NCBI GenBank assembly: GCA_009617715.1
Contig: VTFK01000175.1
Location: 62,001 to 126,000, forward strand
Length of the DNA: 64,000 nt
Reading direction: 5' to 3'
Source: Plectrocnemia conspersa
Lineage: Eukaryota; Arthropoda; Insecta; Trichoptera; Polycentropodidae
The position numbers were made by a program, and so were the translations under genes. The notes under the pieces were generated by a model, which was not told the DNA's origin, searched no databases, and worked only from the letters and a program-made list of their open reading frames with translations. Of this stretch, positions 47,701 through 60,479 are shown piece after piece. Numbering within the stretch: position 1 is the stretch's first letter; each line of letters starts with the position of its first letter.

Positions 47701-48354
47701 ATAATAGAAAGGCATGTCTTTGTCAAATAAAAATGATTTCAATATTTACTTAGTATTATATGAACGATAAATTATTATTCTTGTTTATTTTATTTTTTCA
47801 TTTATATATAAAATATCGTAGTTTTTTTATAAAAAAATATTTTTAAAAACAATTTATTATTTAAATCAAAATAAAGCAATTAACTGATAGTAAAATCATA
47901 ATGATGGAAAAAACAAGATTCATCCTATTATTATACCATAGTCATAAAATTTTATAATAGCGATTGTAACATAATATGCTTTGTAAATTCAATATACTGA
48001 AATTGAATACCCATAATAAATATTATCTAATAAATTATGTTCTATAAATACAAAAAATCTAGTCTCGCATAGAACAATGTACAATACAGATATTTTGATG
48101 ATCACAATTAAGTATATTGTATAAGTTTTACTTTTTTAAGACCTTGTGATGTTTTACTCCATTATTATTTTTATTCTAAATGCTTTGACAAATAACTTAA
48201 TATTTATTTCATTATTTCATTATTTTATATTTTTTACCTTAACCCTGCCCCTGTTTTTTATATATATTATTTGTTATTTAAAAAATATGTTAATATATAG
48301 TTATTAAAACATTCAAAAATATGTTATTATTAAACTGTTAAGTTATACTCTTTA
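47701..48354. other. AT-rich gene-free DNA
   Basis: Nothing recognised. Confidence 0.55.
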
Positions 48355-49140
48355 CTGAAAAAGGAGCGACGGTATTTCAACAAAAGTTCCGGTGGTGACT
48401 CAAACGCTCGGTCAAATCCGAAACCCGCGCATACAAATTAACGCCCACAAAAACTGCATTGCACTTAATGTCCTTTACGTTATACAACTACCTAATTTGT
48501 GGATGCATGAATCAGCTCTTAATAAATCCTACTATTGTCTTTAAAATGTATTATATAGTCAGTAGATTGCAATTTATCAATAGCTTCTCAAAATCTTTTG
48601 TCCACTAGTTAAATTTCATTGAAAGCCCCTGATACACATTAATGCCTTCAGCTACGTTTATTGGGAACAAAACAAACAGTTTAAAAAGGTCGGAGGTCTC
48701 TCACCGAGCAATGTGGCGTAACCATTATATAACCTGCTATATTACCGAATGGCTATTGGTCATCATCACACAACGTAACAAATAATTTAAAGCGATTAAT
48801 AAAAAAAATCATTTTCACACATGTACTCAAGGTAAATCATATAAACGAATCGCATTCATCGCGATAATTGCGAGATTAATTTTAAATTGATTTTTTCACC
48901 ATAGATATTTATCTAGCGTTCTCAATTTGTTATTAACGTACGTGCGAATGTGTATAAAGATTTTATATCGATTATTTGTAAAGCATTTTATATCCGCTTG
49001 GTGAAAAAAATCGTTAATTGTTAAAGTGATGAGTTACGAGTTTTGTTGCTAAAACGTGATGTTGATATTAAAGTGTTTTAATTGTGTTTGGTTACTTTTA
49101 TGGCTATTAAGGATTGATATATGGTGCCAATAACCGGATA
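48355..49140. other. Mixed-composition segment, possible regulatory DNA
   Basis: GC-richer patches at 48361-48480 and 48640-48730 alternate with AT-rich sequence. No gene, no repeat and no strong motif cluster. Confidence 0.25.
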
Positions 49141-50429
49141 TCCGGTGAATGTGATTTTATTATGAGATGATTTATAAACAATATCGTTAATGAGCCGTAT
49201 AAAAATGTTTTTATGAGATATCATATGTTGACTTTCGCCATTTTTCTTATGGTGCTATATGACCACATATTTAACGAAAATTTATAACATAATATAATAT
49301 TTTTTCTAATCACTTAAGTAATATCTAATATAATATATTGTATAAACATATACAGTGTAACCCAAATAAGGAACGATATCAGATACCTACCAGTCAAAAT
49401 TTAACATTAGTATTTTTGGTGTCATAAATCAGCACATAGCAATAGAACTTTTCCTATAAAAAAATGACGATACGCGTGTCAATGATGAAACGCATTGTTT
49501 ATGTACTTAGTGAGGCTTTATTCTTGGCGTTGAATAATATTAAAACCAATAAAAAAAAAATGGCTTACAAATAAAATTAGTAAATTGAAGTTAATGAAAT
49601 ACCAAGCTTTAATTTACAATTGTGCAAATATAATTCAGCAACAAAAAAGTCACTGATGAAAAGAATTATTTGTTTTTGCATTTTTATTTTGCATAATTTG
49701 ATTTTCTACTAAGACTGCAAATATCACAAAATAATAAATATATTTTGAGACGTGACACGGCACCCAAATTAAACTAGATTTTTCCATAATTCTTAAACAC
49801 CGAGCTCAAAATATTCGCAATATCTGTTCTAGACTAACGCGCCTTTTAAATGACTTACTAGTAACACAAAGTTGAAGTCAAGTTTCCAAAAAACATAATT
49901 AAAATTATTTAGTTTAAATCCTAACGCATAAAAGAAGCCTACTTTCACAATCATAGACAATGCTACTAATATAAAAGCGCAACATACATTGCAATGGGTT
50001 GTGTGGTACCATTCAGCTGTCAAAAAAATGCGTAACGATAAAATAATATTTTTTAACTTATTTTTTGATATTCTCTTATAAATTAGAAAATAGTCATAAA
50101 TATGTAGCTTGTATTTAATTTTGAAAAAAATATTTTCCTATTTATTAATTACGTAATAATTTAATTTACTGCTATAGGTTGTGTATGTAGCACATATTTA
50201 TCTTTCAACATATGATACAATGCAATTATGTGCTATTTATTAATTTAGTTTCCAATCCAATATTTATAAGTTAATGGTTATTAAAAATATGTGAAGAAAC
50301 AATGTAGTTGAGGGTGCACATTTTGACATAATTTCTATTTAAGAATACATTTGAGCAGTATTTTTTATTTTCAAAGTCTTAATGGCATATTTTGCCCACC
50401 AAAGCACGTGATTTATTGTAGAACGTTAA
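49141..50429. other. AT-rich gene-free DNA
   Basis: A minus-strand frame at 49829-50023 has no known domain. CAGCTGTCAAA at 50014 repeats part of the palindrome seen at 24386 and 39825. Nothing else. Confidence 0.5.
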
Positions 50430-51020
50430 TGTATAAAACCAAATTGCTGATTTGGTAAGAGATTAAGTTTCTCTATTACCGGTTTGATTATTTTTAATAG
50501 TAATTTTTCTAATATTTTTGACTGGTAAAATACTTATCGGTCTGTATGAGGCAATATCGTCTGGTTCTTTTCCTGGTTTTAGTAAGGTTATAATTTGAGC
50601 AACCTTTCATTGGGTTGGAAAGTAGTTAAATCTTATAACTGAATTCAATAAGATAATCATTAATCTTATTGAGTCACATCTCGGTGTCTTCATAACATTC
50701 CTATATTTTTCTCTGATGTATTTTATTTATTTTTTCTTTAAAGAGGTGCATTTAAAATATCGTAAATTTTTAGTCTTTCATGTAAAAGGATTTAAATGTA
50801 TTAGGTAAGTGATCGTCGAATGCTTCAGTTTCTTCTTTGTACCCATTTTCCGTTATTAAATTTGATTGGGGAAGAAAATTGTTGATGGTTTCTTATTATT
50901 ATGTGGCTCTGTAGCAGTAAAGCTTTTAATATATTCTTGAATTACGTCGTTCTTTATTTTGTATTTTGCTTCGTATTTTGCCATTTTTTTGGAGCAGATT
51001 TCTAGAATAGAACACATAAG
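50430..51020 (-). mobile_element. Jockey-like non-LTR retrotransposon, N-terminal RT fragment
   Basis: Minus-strand pieces in the correct order are EETEAFDDHLPNTFKS (near 50830), LMIILLNSVIRFNYFPTQ (about 50600-50660), VAQIITLLKPGKEPDDIASY and RPISILPVK (about 50525-50610), then LLKIIKPVIEKLNLLPNQQ (to about 50450). They match the start of the jockey RT domain: AExFAxHLxxVF, LxNAxIRLxYFPxxWKxAxIIMIxKPGKxPxxxxSYRPISLLPV and the KxxxxLxPxxExxxLIPxxQFGF stretch. Two or more frameshifts occur. The rest of RT, with its catalytic box, is missing; sequence left of 50430 shows none of it. A plus-strand reading gives nothing. Confidence 0.8.
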
Positions 51021-51865
51021 GCATTAATTAAATTTGTGCTATAAATGTTTATGTAAATATTATAGAATAAAAAAGACTGAATAAGCTTTTAAGTTCCAGA
51101 CAATTTGGCCAAACATATGCAAAAGTTATTTTGGTAAAAAACATTGATTTGCATTTTTATATAAAAAATGTTAAACATATGTATTTTAAAAATTTTATTT
51201 TTTTGTATACTCTCAATGATGTAAGATAATAAAAAGCAAAACTATCTAATTTTAGCAATAATTAAAAAAATTATATTTATTTAATTAAACCTGATTTCGA
51301 AAGACACCTCTCAAATCATTTTAATTATATCGTTTAGTAAAACCAATTTTCAGTTGGTAACAAAAAAATAATATTGCATTATTTTACAATGAACAATGTT
51401 TTATTAAAAAAAAACATATATTTCCTGCATTTAAATATAATTATTGCCAATATTTAACATCAGTGTTTGGTGAGGCATATTCCTTAAACCATTTTGGTAA
51501 AAAAAATGTATGAATGGAGATAAAAATGTACAAATAGTAAAAATAATTTCGTGTATGCAATACTTTCTTTTGATTTCACTTCGCCAGTTATCCCTGTCAT
51601 AAACAGGACGCGGTCATTTCTCTGTTCCATTACTTATAGATACCGTTATAATTCCCTTAAATAAAGCAAATATATTCATTTTATGTTGACACGTCGTGCA
51701 TATACTACATACAAAAATACACGCTAAATCAAATTTTAAAAAATTGCGTCGAAATATCGGCTGGTAGTATTTTTTGTATGGGTAGGGTAGGTAAATATTT
51801 CGGCCCTCTTAAACTGAAAAATATAATATTAATCTACTGCATATTACCAAAATAAAATATTTTTG
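51021..51865. other. AT-rich gene-free DNA
   Basis: A small GC-richer patch at 51590-51650. Nothing recognised. Confidence 0.5.
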
Positions 51866-51945
51866 GTTCTACCGGTATTTCATTTTGTAATACCGGTAGC
51901 ACCGAATGGCAATTTTTGCCCAAATACCGGTATTACCGGTACATG
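51866..51945. repeat. ACCGGTA motif cluster with perfect inverted repeat
   Basis: TACCGGTATT (51870-51879) and AATACCGGTA (51889-51898) are a perfect 10-bp inverted repeat around a 9-bp loop. AATACCGGTATTACCGGTA follows at 51923-51941. A related GGTAATACCGGTATT is at 26741. Either binding sites for a dimeric factor or the eroded end of a transposon. Confidence 0.6.
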
Positions 51946-52649
51946 TATTTCACTAATCGTTCGGTTGAATATGATGTTAGAAATTGCACTAAAATAAAAA
52001 ATGTAATAATTTATGAACAATACCTCTCGTTTTACCATATTAACTATGTTAAGATATTTACAAAAATTTGCAACGTTTTCAACTTTAAGACGTTGATTAT
52101 TATGAATAATAATTTCATCTTAAGAGTTAATATATTGGCTTATTAGTTTATACGTTATTTAGGAAAGGTTAGATTGCAACGGGTTACTGATACATGTTTA
52201 TTTGCATTCCAGTCTAAATCGTCTACTACGATCAGCTTCAGTGAAGAATTTGTCAACACAACAGTTTTTTAGTTCATCTGGAAAAATATATGAAGACAGA
52301 CAAACAAACCTGTTATGAAAAAAATATAAAACTTTTAGTTTTAGATATTTAATATTAAGGAGATAAAAAGTAAGTTTATATTATAGTCTTTACTTAATTA
52401 TTGGGCCCTTAGTATTTTAAAAAGTGTTGAAAACATGAAAATGTAATTATTTTATTTTACGAATTCCATATATTGATTAAAGTTTTTTAATTATTTATTA
52501 TTTAGATATGTATGTCTTCAATTAATATATTACATAGTTTTGTGTCGTTGCTACAATGTCTATCAACGACCGTTAAACTCTTTGATATTTATCGCAAAAA
52601 TATGATAAACTAACTATCAATTCCTTATTGAATACACATACGTTTCGAT
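51946..52649. other. AT-rich gene-free DNA
   Basis: A plus-strand frame from 51916 runs out of the motif cluster and is AT-driven. Nothing else. Confidence 0.5.
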
Positions 52650-53110
52650 TATAATTAAACACTCGACCATGACTGTATTTTTCATGGGCGAAACCTGTCA
52701 GTACTAAACTTGTTAAAAAGACATAAACACTAAACGACTCTCGTAGAAACGATGATGAAGGCTTCGAGAGCTATCTGAATGTGGGCTAGACCCAAGGCTC
52801 GAATAAGTTCCGGCACCACTGACTCACTATCCAACCTTTTCCACGTTGGGAATGGGAATTACTTCATCGAATCGGTTTTAAAAGTATAATACAACAAAGC
52901 GATTTATCACGCAATGAAAGTGAGCTAATCGCGACACGCTAATTTTGCGAATTTCGTTAACAATACGATTTTGGAGAATTTTTTCTTATAATCAAAAACG
53001 ATTTGCATGTGAATAAAATCGAAATTGATAATAGTTTCTCGTAAAAATGTCGTCGTCATGGTTGATGCCACCAAAACCACGTCTTTCCTTGAGCGACCTT
53101 GGTGACGTAA
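52650..53110. other. CpG-richer candidate regulatory segment
   Basis: Well-balanced composition over about 450 bp without a frame. Motif-like words: GGGAATGGGAATTACTTC (52849-52866, NF-kB/Dorsal-like GGGAATTAC), CCACGTC, and CCTTGAGCGACCTTGG (53088-53103, two half-sites related to AAGGTC). The functional call is inference. Confidence 0.3.
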
Positions 53111-55237
53111 TTTTTATACGGTTCTGTGGTTATTTCAATATTGATAGATAAGAACTACTAAATTTATAAGTCATAGAATAAAAAATATAGTAGTTATGGC
53201 AAATTAATATCAGGATATCAGGAATATTAATCAACATCAATTTTTTCATTTAAAACATTATATATCGAACTTATTTAAAGGTAAGCTTAAAACTAAAGAT
53301 TATAAATTTGGAATTTGACAGTAAAAAATGTAGATTTTTAATATATTGATCATTATTATTTATTTCTGATATGTATATTTTAATATTGATTTTTATTAAA
53401 ATATATTTAATAACTATAGGTGTGATGCACACATAAAAAAAATCTCTGCTTTACTATATTTTACCACAAAGTGATTTAAAAGTTATTATTTTTTATTATA
53501 AAAAATTTCATAATATTTTTTTTGTATATTTATTATTTTATAATTATTAAATTTGAAAGAATATTATAATACATATTTAATAAAATACGTAATATTTTTT
53601 TTTATAATATATTCTAGTCTGTTCTACGCTAATTAAACGATTTAAAAATATTTTAAAATATCTATACTTATAATGATCTAAAGATGTTTTGTAAAAAAAT
53701 AATTGATTAAATCAACATTCTTTGCGATTTTAGTTTTTTTGTAACCGCAATATACCAGCATTTAAAATATTATTGTTTGCCCCACCCTATGTATCTAAAT
53801 CCAAAGAATTAATAGTCACTTAATACTTGTGTGACCATGATACTCAATTGAGAAATTTTGCTTAAATTAATTTATATATAAATATTAATCTTTGTTCGTT
53901 GACACACTGAAGTGACAGCAAACATATAAAATTAGTACATTATCATAATTAATTAATTATCAATTTTAGTTATATCAGTATTTTTTGTTATACTGTAGTT
54001 TATTTATTTATTCTTAGAATTATATGAAAAATATTATATAAAATATACTTTTGATGTGTTTATATAGCAAATTTTCATGAATTGCCTATTTGGGATGAGT
54101 ATAGTCGAAGGCTTGTTAACATCTATATGAAAATTGGTACCGTCGCGACTTTCCTCGTATTATAAAATAATAAAAAAAACAACATCACGGTCAAGGAGAT
54201 TCGTTTCAATCAGTCGAACAAGGCTGAGTGATTAATCTGAACATCATTAAAACCTATGGCGGAATTCTCGGGCAAAATCGAGTCAGAGGAATGTCGAACG
54301 TCTGTTTCTGTAGAAAATTCTTGACGAACCTTAAGGCAACTACCCTTGACCAAATTGTGTCACTTAAGCCGTTTCCTAATTTCCTACAAGAATCATGATC
54401 ATTAGGTATAAAATATATATTCATTAAAAATTCAATGATGACGCAGCCGCTGATAAGCATCTACAAAAAAGATTGAGCTAGATTTTTTGCCTTAATAGCT
54501 AGTTGAAATGTTTCAAAATAAAAAATAAGATTGGATTATTTGCATAAAAAACTTGATGAGACTTAAAACTGACTCGCAAGCTAGTTTTTAATTTACCGTT
54601 GTACAAGGATGTATAAAAAATAACTGCCATTAAAGCACTTCAAAACATTTTCTCACCTAATATTATTTATATAAAAATATGGTTCAATAAAATATATTAA
54701 ATTTATGACCGGAATCGATTGCGCAATTTAGGTTCTTATGAAGGAAGTATGCAATGATTATATCTGGGCTGATCGATTAAAATACCTTTATTAACTAATC
54801 TGAAGTAGCATGGTTCAATTAAAATATAATATGTTGAAATTGTGATCGGAATTGATAAAAAAAATTACGATACACTTTTGATCAAATAAAAATTAGAAAT
54901 AGAATTTTTATATTGATTCAAGAAAATAGTTTAAAGCTTTCATTGTTTGAATGACTCAATATATAATAGTTAAACGATAAATATATTATATATAACTGCA
55001 AGGAAATGCCAATTTTTATATCAAGACTATAAAGATAAATAATAGTAACGTGGTAATACTACTTAAATTCCATTTGCTACTATATGCTCTTCAAATTCAA
55101 AAGAATGTAGTTTCCTATATGTTTAGCATTTTCAATGACCCTCAAAAATTCGCACGAACATACTTTAAATACGAATATGCCTATTTCTTTTTAAAATTGT
55201 ATGTTTATTATAAGCTAATATGGTCATATAGTTAGCC
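53111..55237. other. AT-rich gene-free DNA
   Basis: A small GC-richer patch at 54120-54400 carries a 68-codon minus frame without a known domain. Nothing else recognised. Confidence 0.5.
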
Positions 55238-55450
55238 TCACAATAATAGTGCTAAATTAGCTAATTTTACAAATAGGTATAATACTAGATCTTTATACAT
55301 ATTATCTTTTATAATAATAAATAGATCTATTCCCTGAATATTAACAGTCAAATAGTGCAAAGGTAAAAATGTTCGTAACCGCTGATCTTGAGCTGCAAAT
55401 ATTTTAATAACCGCCTGGAAAAAACCCAGTGGATCGAACAAACATCACAC
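55238..55450 (-). mobile_element. Possible BEL/Pao-type retrotransposon fragment
   Basis: The minus-strand frame starts FDPLGFFQAVIKIFAAQDQ (about 55435 downward). FDPLGF followed by a V-I-K-I-x-x-Q pattern is a hallmark of the region after the RT domain in BEL/Pao elements (FDPLGFLAPxxxxAKIxxQ). The next residues (TFLPLHYLTVNIQG) do not match the family well. Only one motif supports the call, so chance or another origin is possible. No LTR, protease or integrase piece is nearby. Confidence 0.4.
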
Positions 55451-57369
55451 AAGAGCTCATTTAATCACTATCCCGGATATAATATATCATTGTTTGACTT
55501 CCATTATCTACAACATCTCACCAGAAAATAATACAATCTTTCATTTCAGACATAGCATAACATACTTTTTATATTATAATAAAGCAATCTTCACCGTTTT
55601 AATAAATATTAATATAATCTCGTTATTAAGTCAGGTCATGCTGAGAGAGACTGTTTCTATACAAATTTGTATATGTATTATACATAAACAGCTGATTGTC
55701 ACGTGTGCTATAAAATCTATAAAATAGATAATCTAACATAATCCTTGACATTAAATGATAAAAATACATTTTTGCAGTTTTATTCGTCGAAAAATAAATC
55801 ATCATCGCGTGCTTTATACCCAAATATGAATTATTATCAACGTCATTTTTTTAATATATGTAAATGGAATTAAAATGCACATCATGACATGTTCGCAATA
55901 TTTTTTATTATTAATGCGTCAAGTTTCCTTTCAGGTTTTTCTTTGTCCCAGACTTGTGAGTCGTGTTCCACTAATAGATCGGTGATTTAAAATGCTGAAC
56001 TAATTAATTTAAAAGTGGCTCAAATGTTGAATAGCAAATGAGGGAATTAACTTGGCTCTAGAATGACGAACCGATGATGCTTATCTAAGCGAATTGTATG
56101 TAGAACGATGATATAATGTTATGAAAATGTCAATATTATTCTTAGGAACAATTAATGACGAAGAAGTAAGAATGTTACCTTAAATATAATATAAGTATCA
56201 TTATGAAATATTTGTTTTAATTACTTCTTGCGATTGATAATTACTACTGGGTATATGAGACACAAATTTTATTCAACAATATTTTTTTTCAATATTTGTA
56301 TAAGTAAATGTATTGTAAATATAATCTGGTGAGTTATTTGTATTGGCATCTAAGTGTTTAATGTTTAGAGAAACAGGAGGAAGCCTGAGAAAATGGGTGT
56401 GAATAAACTCCACTTGTAGTACACTCGCAGAAACGTGTGTAAAGATTGATGTTAGCTCCTAATCTTGCAAAGTGCAAAGTTCATTCAATTATCAGTTTAT
56501 TATTCTTCATTCATTCATCCTGTTATTACAAATTTATTGCAATACTTAGCTACATACAATATTTTTAGTCTTTTGTATTTTGTATTCACATCAGCATGTC
56601 GTTGTTCAGTTTCTTCAGGGTTTCATTGCCACGTATGGCAGTATATCACAGCTGTTCAGATAAACTTTCAACTTGAAAATATAACAGTTGACTTAAAAAT
56701 ATCAGTCATAATGATATATGCAAATGTTTTATTTAATATATAATGACCCCCAAAGTTGATAAAATAACTAAGCTATAATTTTTCTACCTAAGCAATAATA
56801 TTTTTTTATGCTGCTTTAAAAGAACATTTTAAATATAATATTATTTTTTAATTGTTATTTAGTTACTTACAAATATAAAATTGGTTTATTACATATTTAT
56901 TATTATTATAAACTTGAATTATCGGAGAAGCGTCAGTTGATGTTGATGCAAGATAATCTCTAGAATGTGAATTTGTTGCTGATATTTTCAAGCAAAAATC
57001 GCATAATTATATTTTACCTGTTTCAATATTATCAACATTAAAGATTTAGACTTATGTGTTGTTTGTTGTTTTCATTTTATTTTCATATTAACATAATAAG
57101 AAGTGGAATAATAAAGAAAACACGTGTTGCTTTGTATATCTTATATTACATCATAAACATATGTTTTTAAATATTATCATTAGATCATTAATTATTTTTC
57201 AGTACAAAATGTACAAAAGTCATAAAAATGTAATATTTTAAATATTGAACGTAAAACACCTGCTAAATTATTTTAAAACATTTTTCAGAGCTATATTTAC
57301 GCTCACTATTGACCAACAGCGTGGTTTTCATCTCTAACAATCCAGTATCACCAACTTTTCATAGTTGAT
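55451..57369. other. AT-rich gene-free DNA
   Basis: Several overlapping short frames (55494-55823, 56465-56743) have no recognisable domain. No defined repeat. Confidence 0.5.
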
Positions 57370-58035
57370 TTCAAAGTTAAAGTGAATATGATCTTTGTGT
57401 ATATTTATGAAGCCTTTGACAAAGTTTTTCATGGCATTTTACTTCCTATCAAAAGAGTATTTCAACCCTTCTGGAGCTCCGCAGGTTTTTAATTTGGAGC
57501 TACTAATATTTCTATTGTTCCTAAATGACATAGGCATGTATATTATAAACTTTTTATTGTATGTCGATGACTTGAAAGTGTAAAAAAGCATATGAACAAT
57601 TTCTGACTTGTCTTAGCATACCGTTCTAAATTGCTTATAAAGCTGTGTTGCTGCCTTTTAAGTATCAGTAAATATGAGGTGTCATATTCCATATCCTTGT
57701 TGTCAGTATTTATGTTAAGTTGTCATATTAATAAATTGTGTGTAAAAATCTACACTAAATACCTTAGAATAACGTTTGAGAGCAAGTAAAATGTTTCTCT
57801 ATATTTCAATAATCTTTTAAGATTCTTAGCTTGATTATAAAGAACGCGTTTCACTTTGATAATCCATCAGTGATTCGCATTCTCTATAATATTTTAGTCT
57901 GTAGCAATCTTGTAACAAGGTCTTAAGTTGTAAATTTAGCGAGGTCAAATATTCTAACTTGATTGAGAAAATCCAGGAAAAATTTGATAAGAATTTGATT
58001 ATTATACTTTCCACTATCCCAGCGCCTTTATGAGT
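57370..58035 (+). mobile_element. Non-LTR retrotransposon, decayed RT core to thumb
   Basis: Plus-strand reading gives FVYIYEAFDKVFHGIL (about 57392-57440, RT box with KAFDxVxH), NPSGAPQVFNLELLIFLLF and LNDI (GVPQGSxLGPLLFLLFINDI), then LLYVDDLKV (GATGAC at 57566-57571; the box YADD reads YVDD). After stops come LSISKYEVSYSIS, KYLRITFESK, and near 57860-57990 IRILYNILVCSNLVTRS and IEKIQEKFDKN. The last pieces fit the LYxxLVRSxLEYAxxVW and IExIQxKFxR stretches of jockey-like thumbs. The order is complete from the palm to the thumb, but every block is separated by breaks. The 67-codon minus-strand frame over 57835-58038 is a shadow. Confidence 0.78.
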
Positions 58036-58196
58036 CATAAGCTATGATCCGCTGTATTCTAGTAAAAATTTATATCTCAGTGGGGAGTTTTTATGAAAAT
58101 TTGTGGATGAGTCATTCAGCCAAACAATTTATTACGGGAAAACCTGTGAAATAAAATAAAGGATCATGGACTTTAAAGCGATTTTATTTTACATTG
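58036..58196. other. Spacer
   Basis: Probably the eroded 3' end of the RT fragment; not assignable. Confidence 0.35.
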
Positions 58197-58250
58197 AATA
58201 TTCGATTAATTATCTTAAAATCTGGCGAATAATCCGAATAATCGAATATT
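58197..58250. repeat. 12-bp perfect inverted repeat
   Basis: AATATTCGATTA (58197-58208) and TAATCGAATATT (58239-58250) pair perfectly across 30 bp. It lies 45 bp from the hAT-like fragment and could be part of that element, but no target duplication was found. Confidence 0.6.
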
Positions 58251-58295
58251 TTATTGAGAACCTTAGTTGTAGCCTGTTAGATCATGAAATAAGTA

Positions 58296-58499
58296 CTATT
58301 TTATCGCAAGTTTCTTTACACTACTTTTTGTAATCTGCGATAATCGCCTTAAATATTCCCAAACGAAAATAGCATTACGTATCGCCAAATGTAAGGCATG
58401 TGCCACACAACACATAGCAGTGCTTCTATTACACATATAATAGCTATATGGTGTATACGGCGACGATGGGCTTGCGATTGTCTGGCAAGCTAAAATCAC
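58296..58499 (-). mobile_element. hAT-family transposase fragment (probable)
   Basis: The minus-strand frame contains MCCVAHALHLAIRNAIF followed by VWEYLRRLSQITKSSVKKL. The CxAHxLxLAVxxAL pattern followed by a helix ending in FxxSxxAxxxL is typical of the hAT transposase core, just after the second catalytic aspartate region. The upstream part (ASPSSPYTPYSYYMCN) fits the variable stretch before it. The DDE residues, BED finger and C-terminal dimerisation domain are absent. The frame ends at the position where the duplicated block begins. Confidence 0.6.
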
Positions 58500-58518
58500 A
58501 ATTACGATATAAATTTAT

Positions 58519-58797
<279 letters not shown>

Positions 58798-58803
58798 AAT
58801 ATA

Positions 58804-59090
58804 TGATATAAATATCTCATTTAAATAAATATTTTAATAATTTTTATGTTCTTTATTTCCCAAATATTTTTATCCTTATTTGGTCAGTTTCTTTGAACTG
58901 TATTTTAGTCACATCTCGAAAGAGCAATAAAAACATTTATGCTAACACAATTCAATTCATGATAAGAACATGTACGCTAACCATGCAATAAGAGTATATA
59001 GACCAGTTCTTTCATCTAAATCTAAATAACAAGAGTATTTTCCTGAGTTTCATCAAAATTTTCCTCGTTTCAACCAATAACCAATTACGC
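58804..59090. other. AT-rich gene-free DNA
   Basis: Nothing recognised. Confidence 0.5.
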
Positions 59091-59490
59091 AAGAAGCAGA
59101 CCTTATCGGGCATCAGTCATATCGCCAGTCAAATGAGTCACAGTCCGCGAATGACCGTCTAGCGGAAAAGTGACACCGAGTGTGAAAATTCGGGCTGAAG
59201 ATGGCCGGCCGCCTGCCGACCTTGCATTCCTTGCTCTATGCCTCGCGCGCGCGCGCTTCTTGCGAAACGTCACAGCGTCGTTAATGAATAAATAAATTTT
59301 ATATTATAAAAAAGTCAATATGTTTACAAAATACGCGGCCGACGTCTCCTCCAACACCGACTCCTCCTCCACCGGAGCGACAATGTGGCCTCGGAGGTCC
59401 ACTGCCAGCAAAAAATACCATTGTGTAACACACAAATTTATGGTCGAATCTCCATCTCTTTCTCTCTCTCTCCCGTTGGACATTTTTTCT
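59091..59490. promoter_or_regulatory. CpG-rich element with GAGA tract and YY1/Pho-like word
   Basis: AAGATGGCCGGC at 59198-59209 is close to the YY1/Pho core AAGATGGCGGC. A CG-dense run (CTCGCGCGCGCGC near 59241) follows, then a GC-rich block (59334-59408) and a CTCTTTCTCTCTCTCTC tract (59456-59472, GAGA-factor type on the minus strand). A minus-strand 75-codon frame (59304-59531) crosses the block and is without a known domain; an acceptor-like cag at about 59405 on that strand is noted but unsupported. The combination fits a Polycomb response element or a promoter; inference only. Confidence 0.3.
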
Positions 59491-60479
59491 TTTTCATAAA
59501 TACTCGCGTGTGTATATAGAAACGTACGCATAAATAATTTTAAAATATTTAATCTCGTCTTAATAATTCAATTTTAACGCATTTATATTCATTATCTGGT
59601 CGTTAAACAAATAAACGCATTATTTATTGTATAATAAATTTGGCGTGGCATGTAGTTGTGCAATTCCTCGCGTTCATATGCATAAAAGCTGAAACGGCGC
59701 TGAGCATTTGCTATTTTTGAAGCTTTAATGGAAGCAGATTAATCCGACATATGAATAAATTAAACACCGTTTTCCTTAATCGTTACAAGACATTCACATT
59801 TAAGTCTCCTATTTTCGGCATAGACTTGAATGGATATTTAAATCATATATTGTTTCATCGACATCGGTGGTATCTTAGAGTTATTTTACTTGATTATATA
59901 TATAAATATGATCCGAAAAATAAATGCAGTTTGTTAATGTTTATAGCATTTTTAAAGCAACGAAATAAAAGTCAAAAGCGTCGTTTAAATAGAAAAGGTA
60001 AATGCCGATCCTGACCGCGCGCTTGTTTCCCACTGACCCATTTATTGTCCTTACTGACTAATCTTCTATTACTAGATACACATTAAACATTACATAATAC
60101 TATATGTATACCTAGTCCTACATATTAAATTCTTAAAATTGGTGTATCTGTGTCTATGATGTTACTTAATAATACAATAATATACATATGTTTACACTCT
60201 AGCATAACGTTTTAATGCATAAAATTTTAAAATAATAATACTTATGTAATGTATGTAAATATTTAATTTACAATAACACAAATTTATTATTATATTGTAT
60301 TTTTTAAAATGGTAAAATAATTATCATAGTACCTGCAAATGTTTAAAAAATTACTACCAAGCGAGTAAAATATTCACTTCAATTCTACTAAACCTTTTTT
60401 ATATATTCGTATTATTTAAGAAAAAGTCTAATATTTTATTTTAATACTCAATTAATAATAATTGATAGATGTACGCTTC
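59491..60479. other. Mixed to AT-rich DNA with an 87-codon frame
   Basis: The plus-strand frame 59751-60014 starts MNKLNTVFLNRYKTF and ends in a basic stretch KQRNKSQKRRLNRKG; the sequence AAAAGGTAAATG at its end is donor-like. No family is recognised and no partner exon is visible. Upstream, 59640-59750 is GC-richer with a TTAATCC word. Beyond 60060 the sequence is AT-rich and featureless. Confidence 0.3.

Noticed and set aside
57835..58038. 67-codon minus-strand frame
   Set aside because: Antisense to the thumb region of a plus-strand RT relic.
34216..58185. Shared GGAcCATGGA-TTT-AGCG words at 34254 and 58161 as a repeat
   Set aside because: Similarity is limited to some 25 bases with gaps and does not extend; not enough to define an element.
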